Of a DNA stretch of 64,000 nucleotides, positions 20,894 through 27,949 are shown piece after piece (position 1 is the stretch's first letter; each line of letters begins with the position of its first letter). The stretch is from Marinobacter shengliensis (lineage in GTDB: Bacteria > Pseudomonadota > Gammaproteobacteria > Pseudomonadales > Oleiphilaceae). The stretch spans positions 558,001 to 622,000 of the forward strand of contig NZ_PXNO01000023.1 in assembly GCF_003007715.1 (NCBI RefSeq), written 5' to 3'. The notes below the pieces were generated by a model. That model was given only the letters and a program-made list of their open reading frames with translations, had not been told where the DNA came from and did no database searches. Position numbers and translations under genes: made by a program.

Positions 20894-20939
20894 AGGCCCC
20901 ATTACTGATGGCTTGTGCCGGGCTTGGAAATCTCGGTAA

Positions 20940-21377
20940 TCAAGCAGACCGCTTGGTACCATCCGCATTCAGACCATAATCCTCGGCCAGTGTGCCTTTG
21001 TCCTCAGGATCAGCCTTCGGCGCATAATCCCGTGGCGGCTCTGAGTTTTCATCGCTGCCGTGCTCCAGCCGACCCGAGCCATCCTGTCCCAGCTCTTCCA
21101 GCCAGTCTTCATCATTGCAAAGCCGGTTCGCGCCACGGGCCATATGCTGATTTACATCGCGATAGGCATCATTAAACCGGCGCAGCAAATGGGCAGACTC
21201 CATGAAATGCTCATTCACCTGTGCCTGATAGCGAGTAAACTCACTGCGCAATTCTTCAATTTGCTGCTCTGCCCGGCGCTGCCGGAGCGTTGCTCCCTGG
21301 CCTGAACGGCCCACCAGAATCCCGATGACAATGCCAACCACCAACGCGGCTACCGCCGCCAGAATCAGGTTTGTCAT
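20940..21377 (-). CDS. zapG: ZapG/YhcB-type inner-membrane protein (DUF1043)
   Basis: A 145-residue protein with one N-terminal membrane helix (LILAAVAALVVGIVIGILVG, residues 3-22) followed by a coiled coil (QRRAEQQIEELRSEFTRYQA) and a low-complexity acidic C-terminus. This layout matches YhcB/DUF1043, renamed ZapG, linked to envelope growth and division. The AAAGGACG upstream of the ATG is a good ribosome binding site. It is divergent from zapE, which is also a division gene. Confidence 0.85.
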   Translation of the reverse strand: MTNLILAAVAALVVGIVIGILVGRSGQGATLRQRRAEQQIEELRSEFTRYQAQVNEHFMESAHLLRRFNDAYRDVNQHMARGANRLCNDEDWLEELGQDGSGRLEHGSDENSEPPRDYAPKADPEDKGTLAEDYGLNADGTKRSA

Positions 21378-21490
21378 ATAAAAACGTCCTTTCGTTGCAT
21401 GCGAGTGAGCTAATCCTCATTCAAAGAGTATAACTCCCCTGACTGATTGAGCCCATGGCCAAGCACTGAGCGAATCGTCGTATTGCCCTG

Positions 21491-21547
21491 GTGTCCCGTC
21501 TGGCTATGGAATTAGCCAGGCGGGACACTAGCACGCCGCCTGGCGTG
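21491..21547. repeat. Two adjacent stem-loops upstream of zapE
   Basis: GTGTCCCGTCTGGCTA (21491-21506) pairs with TAGCCAGGCGGGACAC (21513-21528) over 16 bp with one G-T pair and a six-base loop. A second hairpin, CACGCC-GCCT-GGCGTG, follows at 21532-21547. No T-tract follows on either strand, so a standard terminator is unlikely. It may be a repeat unit, an operator, or an RNA leader structure for zapE. Confidence 0.6.
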
Positions 21548-21618
21548 GCGAAAAAGTGCGAAATAAGCGACAATACCGCGCCGAAAATCCAACACCATTA
21601 CAATCCCGGGAAACCCTG

Positions 21619-22752
21619 ATGACAGCAGCCATGTCTTCTGAAACCGTCGCGAACCTGAGCCCTTGGGAGCGTTACCAAAAGGATCTTGAACGCCCGGACT
21701 TTCACAAAGACCCGGCCCAGGAAGATGCCGTCCGTCGCCTTCAGGCACTGTACGACAAACTGGTGGATGCCGAAAGTGAACGCCACAAAGGTCTGGCAAA
21801 ACTGCGCCGTAAACTGAAGAAAGGCAAGGAAGATCCGGTCAAGGGGCTCTATTTCTGGGGCGGTGTGGGCCGTGGAAAGACCTATCTGATGGACACTTTC
21901 TACGAGGCGTTGCCGTTTGACCGCAAGATGCGGGTGCATTTTCATCGCTTCATGCAGCGGGTTCACAACGAGCTTAAGCAGCTGAAGGGGGAGAAAAATC
22001 CACTGGACAGGGTGGCCAAAAAGTTTGCCGATGAAACCCGTGTTATCTGCTTCGATGAGTTCTTCGTCTCCGATATCGGCGATGCAATGATTCTCGCCAC
22101 GCTGATGGATGGACTGTTTGGCCGCGGTGTTACCCTGGTATGCACATCGAATATCGTGCCAGACGGCCTCTACAAGGATGGCTTGCAACGGGCCCGTTTC
22201 CTCCCCGCTATAGAGCTGGTGAAGAAACATACCGAAGTGGTGAACGTCGACGGCGGCGTGGATTACCGGTTGAGAACCCTTGAACAGGCTGAGCTTTACC
22301 ATTCCCCGCTGGACGATCAGGCCGATGTCAGCCTGCGCACCAGCTTTGATGCCCTTGCCGTCGAGGCGGGCAAGCACAGCAAAACCATGGAAATCAACGG
22401 ACGCAAAATTCCGGCCGAGGCCCACGCAGATGACGTGGTGTGGTTCGATTTTAAATCCGTGTGTGACGGCCCGCGGAGCCAGAACGACTACATCGAAATG
22501 GCGCGTCAGTTCCACGCCATCATCATCAGCAATGTGCCACAGCTGGGTAAAAACAATGACGACCAGGCGCGTCGATTTATCAATATGATTGACGAGTTCT
22601 ACGACCGTAACGTCAAAGTCATCATCTCGGCAGCCGCTCCGATCACCGAGCTCTACACCGGCGGCCGCCTGAGCTTCGAATTCGAGCGCACCGAATCCCG
22701 CCTGCTTGAAATGCAGTCCCGGGAATACCTGGAAGCACCCCATAAGCCCTAG
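21619..22752 (+). CDS. zapE: Cell division ATPase ZapE (AFG1-like)
   Basis: I start at the ATG at 21619 (MTAAMSSETVANLSPWERYQ), giving 377 residues, near the length of Escherichia coli ZapE; the frame extends to 21556 without a better start. The AFG1-like ATPase domain has Walker A GGVGRGKTYLMDTF and Walker B VICFDEFFVSDIGDAMI. ZapE associates with the Z ring and destabilises FtsZ polymers under some conditions. The stop codon TAG directly joins the REP array downstream (CCCTAGGGTCTGTCCC). Confidence 0.93.
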   Translation: MTAAMSSETVANLSPWERYQKDLERPDFHKDPAQEDAVRRLQALYDKLVDAESERHKGLAKLRRKLKKGKEDPVKGLYFWGGVGRGKTYLMDTFYEALPFDRKMRVHFHRFMQRVHNELKQLKGEKNPLDRVAKKFADETRVICFDEFFVSDIGDAMILATLMDGLFGRGVTLVCTSNIVPDGLYKDGLQRARFLPAIELVKKHTEVVNVDGGVDYRLRTLEQAELYHSPLDDQADVSLRTSFDALAVEAGKHSKTMEINGRKIPAEAHADDVVWFDFKSVCDGPRSQNDYIEMARQFHAIIISNVPQLGKNNDDQARRFINMIDEFYDRNVKVIISAAAPITELYTGGRLSFEFERTESRLLEMQSREYLEAPHKP

Positions 22753-22976
22753 GGTCTGTCCCAAAGGGTCTGTCCCCGAACGGGGACTGACCCATTTTGG
22801 ACTCCAGCTCCAAAAATCAGTGCGGTTACAGGGTCTGTCCCCGAACGGGGACTGACCCACTTTAGAACCCAACTCCAAAAATCAGTGCGGTTACAGGGTC
22901 TGTCCCCGCAGGGGACTGACCCACTTTAGAACCCAACTCCATAAAAGAGGGCCAGTCCCCACCCGGGGACAGACCC
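22751..22976. repeat. REP-type tandem array (family A), four units plus a partial one
   Basis: The unit GGGTCTGTCCCC-loop-GGGGACTGACCC occurs at 22766-22793, 22831-22858 and 22896-22922, and in inverse orientation (CCAGTCCCC...GGGGACAGACCC) at 22950-22976. A partial copy abuts the zapE stop. The first three start exactly 65 bp apart because a spacer with AAAAATCAGTGCGGTTACA is repeated with them. Related units occur at 55069-55096 and around 55884-56039. The array fills the whole gap between zapE and the thiolase gene. Confidence 0.92.
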
Positions 22977-22996
22977 GTTACCAAGAGAGGTCACAA

Positions 22997-24181
22997 ATGA
23001 GCCAAGACAACGTAGTTATCGTAAGCGGCGTACGCACTCCCATGGGCGGATTTATGGGCAGTCTCGCCCCGGTCTCAGCCCCTGAACTGGGCGCCATCTC
23101 CATCGCCGAAGCGGTCAAGCGCGCTGGCCTGCAGCCTGCGGATATCCAGGAAGTCATCATGGGTAACGTGCTGCCTGCCGGTCTCAAACAGGGCCCGGCC
23201 CGCCAGGCCATGCGTAAGGCTGGCTTGCCCGACAGCACCGGTGCCACCACCATCAACAAGCTTTGTGGCTCCGGCATGAAAGCGGCCATGCTGGCCCATG
23301 ACCTGATCAAGGCAGGCACCAACGACATCATGGTCGCCGGGGGCATGGAAAGCATGTCCAATGCACCCTACGTGCTGCTTGGCGCCCGCCAGGGCTACCG
23401 TATGGGGCCCGGGCAGGCTCCGCAGGATCATATGTTCCTGGACGGTCTGGAAGATGCGGAAACCGGTCGCCTGATGGGTTCCTTTGCTCAGGAAATGGCA
23501 GACAAGAAAGGCTACAGCCGGGAAGACATGGATGAGTACGCCATCCAGTCCCTGACCCGCGCCAAGAAAGCGATTGAGGAAGGCTTGCTGAAAGACGAGA
23601 TCATTCCGGTTACCGTCAAAACCCGTAAAGGTGAGGTGGTTGTCGAAGATGACGAGCAGCCACACGCTGCCAACATTGAGAAAATTCCGACCCTGCGCCC
23701 GGCATTTGCGAAAGACGGTACCGTGACCGCAGCAAATGCTTCTTCTATCTCCGACGGCTCCTCCGCTCTGGTTCTGATGCGTGAGTCCGAAGCTGAAAAA
23801 CGCGGTCTGAAGCCGATGGCCCGTATCGTGGCCCACAGCACCCAGTCCCAGCACCCGAGCGAGTTCACCTGCGCCCCGGTGGGAGCCATTGAAAAGCTGT
23901 TTGAGAAAACCGGCTGGACCAAAGACGAGGTTGACCTGTTCGAAATCAACGAGGCCTTCGCCATGGTTGCCATGATGCCGATTAAAGAGCTCGGCCTGGA
24001 CCCGGCCAAGGTGAATGTGCATGGTGGCGCCTGCGCCCAGGGCCATCCGGTCGGCTCCACCGGCTCCCGTCTGCTGGTCACGCTGATGCATTCATTGAAG
24101 CACTACGGCAAGAAAAAAGGCGTTGCCGCACTGTGTATTGGAGGGGGGGAAGCCACCGCCATGGCCATCGAAGTTCTGTAA
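22997..24181 (+). CDS. Acetyl-CoA C-acetyltransferase (thiolase)
   Basis: A 394-residue thiolase with the nucleophile Cys90 (NKLCGSGMKAAM), His350 (GGACAQGHPVGSTGSR) and second active-site Cys380 (ALCIGGGEA). The length, together with GGMESMSNAPYVLLGARQGY, favours a biosynthetic acetoacetyl-CoA thiolase (AtoB/PhbA type) over FadA. No fad, pha or other lipid gene adjoins it, so the pathway is not defined by context. AGAGAGG precedes the ATG. The 5' side is entirely occupied by the REP array, so its promoter must lie in or upstream of that array. Confidence 0.92.
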   Translation: MSQDNVVIVSGVRTPMGGFMGSLAPVSAPELGAISIAEAVKRAGLQPADIQEVIMGNVLPAGLKQGPARQAMRKAGLPDSTGATTINKLCGSGMKAAMLAHDLIKAGTNDIMVAGGMESMSNAPYVLLGARQGYRMGPGQAPQDHMFLDGLEDAETGRLMGSFAQEMADKKGYSREDMDEYAIQSLTRAKKAIEEGLLKDEIIPVTVKTRKGEVVVEDDEQPHAANIEKIPTLRPAFAKDGTVTAANASSISDGSSALVLMRESEAEKRGLKPMARIVAHSTQSQHPSEFTCAPVGAIEKLFEKTGWTKDEVDLFEINEAFAMVAMMPIKELGLDPAKVNVHGGACAQGHPVGSTGSRLLVTLMHSLKHYGKKKGVAALCIGGGEATAMAIEVL

Positions 24182-24197
24182 CACAGTCAAAGTGGTT

Positions 24198-24231
24198 GCA
24201 CTCCCGAATCTTGTCTATAGTGAGGGAGTGC
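24198..24231. other. Stem-loop downstream of the thiolase gene
   Basis: GCACTCCC and GGGAGTGC form an 8-bp perfect stem around an 18-nt loop, 16 nt after the thiolase stop. There is no T-tract after it, so it may be an inefficient terminator or an mRNA end-protecting hairpin. Confidence 0.45.
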
Positions 24232-24401
24232 GAAAACATGGCTAAACGGAGAGTGACAGCAAAATCATACTTTTGACTGATCAAAGCCCCCAAAGGCCTT
24301 AGCTATAGTGCAAGCATCAGGGCACTGTATGCACAGCCGCCAAGACACCAAAATCAGAACAACCGAGCAGCGACTCAGAACAACAACGGAGTAGCCTTCC
24401 A

Positions 24402-26294
24402 ATGACAAGAAAAACTCAACCGTGGCAGCGTTGGACCAAGTTACCGCTTGCCGTCGCCATAGCCGCCGGCGTGTCCGCCCCGGCCTCTGCTATCTCCTTT
24501 TATGTGGGAGATGTTGAAGCGCAGTTCAATACCACGTTGTCAGCTGGTGTGGGTTGGAGAACTCAGAGCCAGGATAAACGTCTGATTGCTCAGGGTAACC
24601 TGGGCCCCGAGTACACGCCGGGTCAGCCGCTTGCCAATATCGGTGCGTCCACCAACAACTACGACGACGGTAACCTGAACTTTGACAAAGGCGATACCTA
24701 CTCAAAGATTGTTAAGGGTAACAGTGAACTGTTCCTCGATTACGCTGTAGACAGCAATGTGCTGACTCGTGTGGGTGGTCTGGTACGTGGCCGTTACTGG
24801 TATGACTTCGAATTGAAAGACGAAGGTCGGGCGACTGACGATGTCGGGCAGCAGCGTGAGCTTAACGACCGCGCCAAGGCCAACGCATCAGGTGGAGAAA
24901 TTCTGGATGCTTACATTTTTACTGATTGGTACTTCGGCAATATGCCTGTCAGTGCCCGTTATGGTAAGCAAGTGGTTAGCTGGGGTGAAAGTACGTTTAT
25001 CCAGGGTGGTATCAATACCATTAACCCGATTGACGTTCCTGCCTTCCGCGCCCCGGGCGCCGAGCTGAAAGATGCTCTGTTGCCGGTGGAAATGTTCTAT
25101 GTGTCTGCGGGTCTTACTGATTCTATCACTGTAGAAGCCTTCGTTCAGGCTGACTGGGATCCGGTTCGCCCGGATGACTGTGGCACATTCTTCTCAACCA
25201 ACGACTTTGCCGCTGACGGTTGCGGCCCGATATTGTTGGCTGGCCAACTGCCTGACTCCCAGGCGTTAGCGCAGGGCTTTGTTGCACCGCGTCTGCCCGA
25301 TAAAGAAGCAGATTCCAAAGACCAGTTTGGTGTGGCGCTGCGTTGGTACGTACCAGCACTGAACGACTCTGAGTTTGGTTTCTACTACATCAAGTACAAC
25401 AGCCGTTTGCCATACGTGAGCGGCCTCGTGAACAACCCGTCGTCTCCGAGTGCCACCCAGCAGAACGATCCGAATCTGCCGAACTCCAACTTCCCGAGCT
25501 ACTTCATTGAATACCCGGAGAACATCAATCTCTACGGCATCAGTGTTAACACTACCACCCCGGGTGGTTGGTCATTGGGTGCAGAGTACAGCTTCCGGGA
25601 CAATGTGCCGCTGCAGTGGAATGCGTTTGAGCTGATCTTTGGTGGTCTTCAGCAGCGTGGGCCGAATGGCGAAGTGCTGAGTGGCCTGGAGCGTCAGCGT
25701 CTCGAAGAATCCAATAATGCCAACCTGGCCGGTAAGCCAGCAGAAGGTTATGACCGATTCAAGGTGTCTCAGGCTCAGTTCACTCTGATCAAGTTCTTCG
25801 ATCAGGTGATGGGCGCAAGCCGCATGTCTCTGATCACCGAGTTTGGTGCAACCTATGTGCACGACCTTCCCGACACATCAGAGGCTCGATACGGTCGTTC
25901 TGGTACCTTTGGTATTGGCGCTCTCCCGCTGGATTCCGGTGCGGACTTTTGTGCGCTTGGCGCAAACCTCAACACCAACTACTGTAACAACGAAGGGTTC
26001 ACCACGTCCTTCTCCTGGGGCTACCGTTCCCGCCTGGTGTGGGACTACCCCAACGTTTTTGCAGGCATCAACCTGTCTCCCCAGCTGGCGTGGAGTCATG
26101 ACGTGAAAGGTTATGCACCGCAGCCCGGTGGAGCCTTTAACGAGGGCAACAAATCCATCGGCCTGTCTCTGGAAGCGGTTTACCAGAACAAAATCACCGG
26201 CAACATTGGTTACACAAACTTTTTCGGTGGCAAGCCGTATAACGAGTTGACCGACCGTGATTTCGTGAGTGCTAGCGTCTCTTACTCATTCTGA
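24402..26294 (+). CDS. DUF1302 family outer-membrane protein
   Basis: A 630-residue protein with a signal peptide (WTKLPLAVAIAAGVSAPASA, cleavage near residue 30) and a long beta-rich mature part ending in a C-terminal aromatic residue (SVSYSF), as for outer-membrane barrels. The start of the mature chain, FYVGDVEAQFNTTLSAGVGW, and the VSWGESTFIQGGINTINPID motif mark DUF1302. It is 33 nt upstream of a DUF1329 gene; such pairs recur in Pseudomonas, Marinobacter and other lipid- or steroid-using bacteria, suggesting joint handling of a hydrophobic compound across the outer membrane. That role is inference from association. Confidence 0.88.
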   Translation: MTRKTQPWQRWTKLPLAVAIAAGVSAPASAISFYVGDVEAQFNTTLSAGVGWRTQSQDKRLIAQGNLGPEYTPGQPLANIGASTNNYDDGNLNFDKGDTYSKIVKGNSELFLDYAVDSNVLTRVGGLVRGRYWYDFELKDEGRATDDVGQQRELNDRAKANASGGEILDAYIFTDWYFGNMPVSARYGKQVVSWGESTFIQGGINTINPIDVPAFRAPGAELKDALLPVEMFYVSAGLTDSITVEAFVQADWDPVRPDDCGTFFSTNDFAADGCGPILLAGQLPDSQALAQGFVAPRLPDKEADSKDQFGVALRWYVPALNDSEFGFYYIKYNSRLPYVSGLVNNPSSPSATQQNDPNLPNSNFPSYFIEYPENINLYGISVNTTTPGGWSLGAEYSFRDNVPLQWNAFELIFGGLQQRGPNGEVLSGLERQRLEESNNANLAGKPAEGYDRFKVSQAQFTLIKFFDQVMGASRMSLITEFGATYVHDLPDTSEARYGRSGTFGIGALPLDSGADFCALGANLNTNYCNNEGFTTSFSWGYRSRLVWDYPNVFAGINLSPQLAWSHDVKGYAPQPGGAFNEGNKSIGLSLEAVYQNKITGNIGYTNFFGGKPYNELTDRDFVSASVSYSF

Positions 26295-26327
26295 ACCGGA
26301 CCGAATTCGTTTAACGAGGTAATTTAA

Positions 26328-27689
26328 ATGAAACTGAACAAGAAACTACTGGTCACAGGCGTACTGACTGCAAGTCTCTTTGCGGGCCAGGCCTGGGGCG
26401 CGGTTTCTGCTGAAGAAGCAGCCAAACTCGGCGACACGCTGACACCGATGGGCGCAGAGCGCGCCGGTAACGGTGGTGATATTCCAGCATGGACTGGCGG
26501 GCTGACTACGCCTCCTGCCGGCTACAATAATGATGGCATCTATGTTGATCCGTTTGCGGGTGAACAGCCGAAGTTTGTGATCGATCAGAGTAATGTGGAT
26601 CAGTATGCAGACAAGCTGTCGCCGGGTCAGATCGCCATGATCCGCCAGTATCCGAACTATAAAATGCCGGTCTACCCGACTCACCGTACGGCGGTCTATC
26701 CCCAGAACATCATGGATGAAACGGTGAAGAATGCGACTCGTTCCGAGTTGATTCAGAACGGTAACGGTATCGGAAATTACGAGAATGCAACGCCGTTCCC
26801 GATCCCGCAAAATGGGCTGGAAGTAATCTGGAACCACATCACCCGGTACCGTGGTGGCTCGGTTCAGCGCAACATTGGCCAGGTGACGCCTACTGCCAAC
26901 GGGGCATACTCGGTGGTTCAGTTCCAGGACGAACTGACCTGGAACCGTTACCTGGCGGACTATGAGCCTGGCCAGGACGATAACGTACTGTTCTACTTCA
27001 AGCAGGCGATTACCGCGCCGGCCCGCCTGGCGGGTAACGTACTGCTGGTACATGAAACTCTGGATCAGGTGAAGGAGCCTCGCCGGGCCTGGGTTTACAA
27101 TGCTGGTCAACGCCGTGTTCGTCGCGCCCCCCAGGTGGCCTACGACGGGCCGGGTACAGCGTCTGACGGCATGCGTACCTCTGACAACCTCGACATGTTC
27201 AACGGTGCTCCGGATCGCTATAACTGGGAACTGCTTGGCAAGAAAGAGATGTACATTCCGTACAACTCCTACGAGCTGGTTGACCGTAACCTCAGCTACG
27301 ATGACATCATCAAAGCGGGCCATATCAACCAGAATCTGACTCGATATGAGTTACACCGAGTATGGCATGTGCGTGCGACGCTGAAAGATGGTGAGCGCCA
27401 TGTGTACGCACAGCGCGACTTCTACATCGATGAGGACACCTGGCAGGCAGCTGTGATCGATCATTATGATGGTCGTGGTGAGCTTTGGCGTGTCGCGGAA
27501 GCCCATTCCATGCAGTTCTACGACCAGGACGTGCCTTGGTACGCCCTCGAAGTACTGTATGACCTGTTGTCTGGCCGCTACCTTGCACTGGGGCTGACCA
27601 ACGAAGAAAGCAACCCATACAGCTTCGGGGTAGAGCGCTATTCCCGGGATTACACGCCGGCCGCCCTGCGCCGGGCAGGTACCCGGTAA
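26328..27689 (+). CDS. DUF1329 family periplasmic protein
   Basis: A 453-residue protein with a signal peptide (KLLVTGVLTASLFAGQAWGA) and the DUF1329 sequence pattern: EEAAKLGDTLTPMGAERAGN, GGDIPAWTGGL, and later WVYNAGQRRVRRAPQVAYDG. The fold is thought to resemble lipoprotein-carrier folds such as LolA/LolB, which would suit a lipid-handling periplasmic partner for the DUF1302 barrel upstream. AACGAGGTAATTTAA before the ATG is a good ribosome binding site. A strong terminator follows the stop, so the two genes form a discrete transcription unit. Confidence 0.9.
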   Translation: MKLNKKLLVTGVLTASLFAGQAWGAVSAEEAAKLGDTLTPMGAERAGNGGDIPAWTGGLTTPPAGYNNDGIYVDPFAGEQPKFVIDQSNVDQYADKLSPGQIAMIRQYPNYKMPVYPTHRTAVYPQNIMDETVKNATRSELIQNGNGIGNYENATPFPIPQNGLEVIWNHITRYRGGSVQRNIGQVTPTANGAYSVVQFQDELTWNRYLADYEPGQDDNVLFYFKQAITAPARLAGNVLLVHETLDQVKEPRRAWVYNAGQRRVRRAPQVAYDGPGTASDGMRTSDNLDMFNGAPDRYNWELLGKKEMYIPYNSYELVDRNLSYDDIIKAGHINQNLTRYELHRVWHVRATLKDGERHVYAQRDFYIDEDTWQAAVIDHYDGRGELWRVAEAHSMQFYDQDVPWYALEVLYDLLSGRYLALGLTNEESNPYSFGVERYSRDYTPAALRRAGTR

Positions 27690-27710
27690 CGGACAGGTAT
27701 AGCAGTAGTT

Positions 27711-27742
27711 AAAAACGGCGGGCCATTGGCCCGCCGTTTTTT
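27711..27742 (+). terminator. Rho-independent terminator after the DUF1302-DUF1329 unit
   Basis: AACGGCGGGCC-ATT-GGCCCGCCGTT forms an 11-bp GC-rich stem followed by T residues. A matching A-run on the other side would make it work on both strands. It lies about 20 nt after the DUF1329 stop. Confidence 0.92.
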
Positions 27743-27949
27743 GTAGTGGCAACCGAACTTTTGGTGTTAAAAATTCGCCACTGACAAACTTTTTACACGT
27801 CAAAATTTTGCAGCTCACCCCACCTTTGGTTTAACCTTCTTCCAAGCAACTCATACTAAAGGCGTACCCGATGCAGGACGCCAAGCCATAATCCGTGAAA
27901 AGAAGATTCTTTTTACGCCGGCCTGTTGATAGCAGGAAGCCGGTTTTAA

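Noticed and set aside
21598..22878. A 426-codon minus-strand frame across zapE and the REP array
   Set aside because: It is antisense to conserved zapE motifs and partly encoded by the repeats, so it is a shadow frame.
22751..22976. CRISPR array
   Set aside because: Units are palindromic and spacers between them are themselves repeated at a 65-bp period; there are no unique spacers and no cas genes.
23075..24091. A 338-codon minus-strand frame in the thiolase gene
   Set aside because: Complement of a conserved thiolase; composition is typical of a GC-rich antisense frame.
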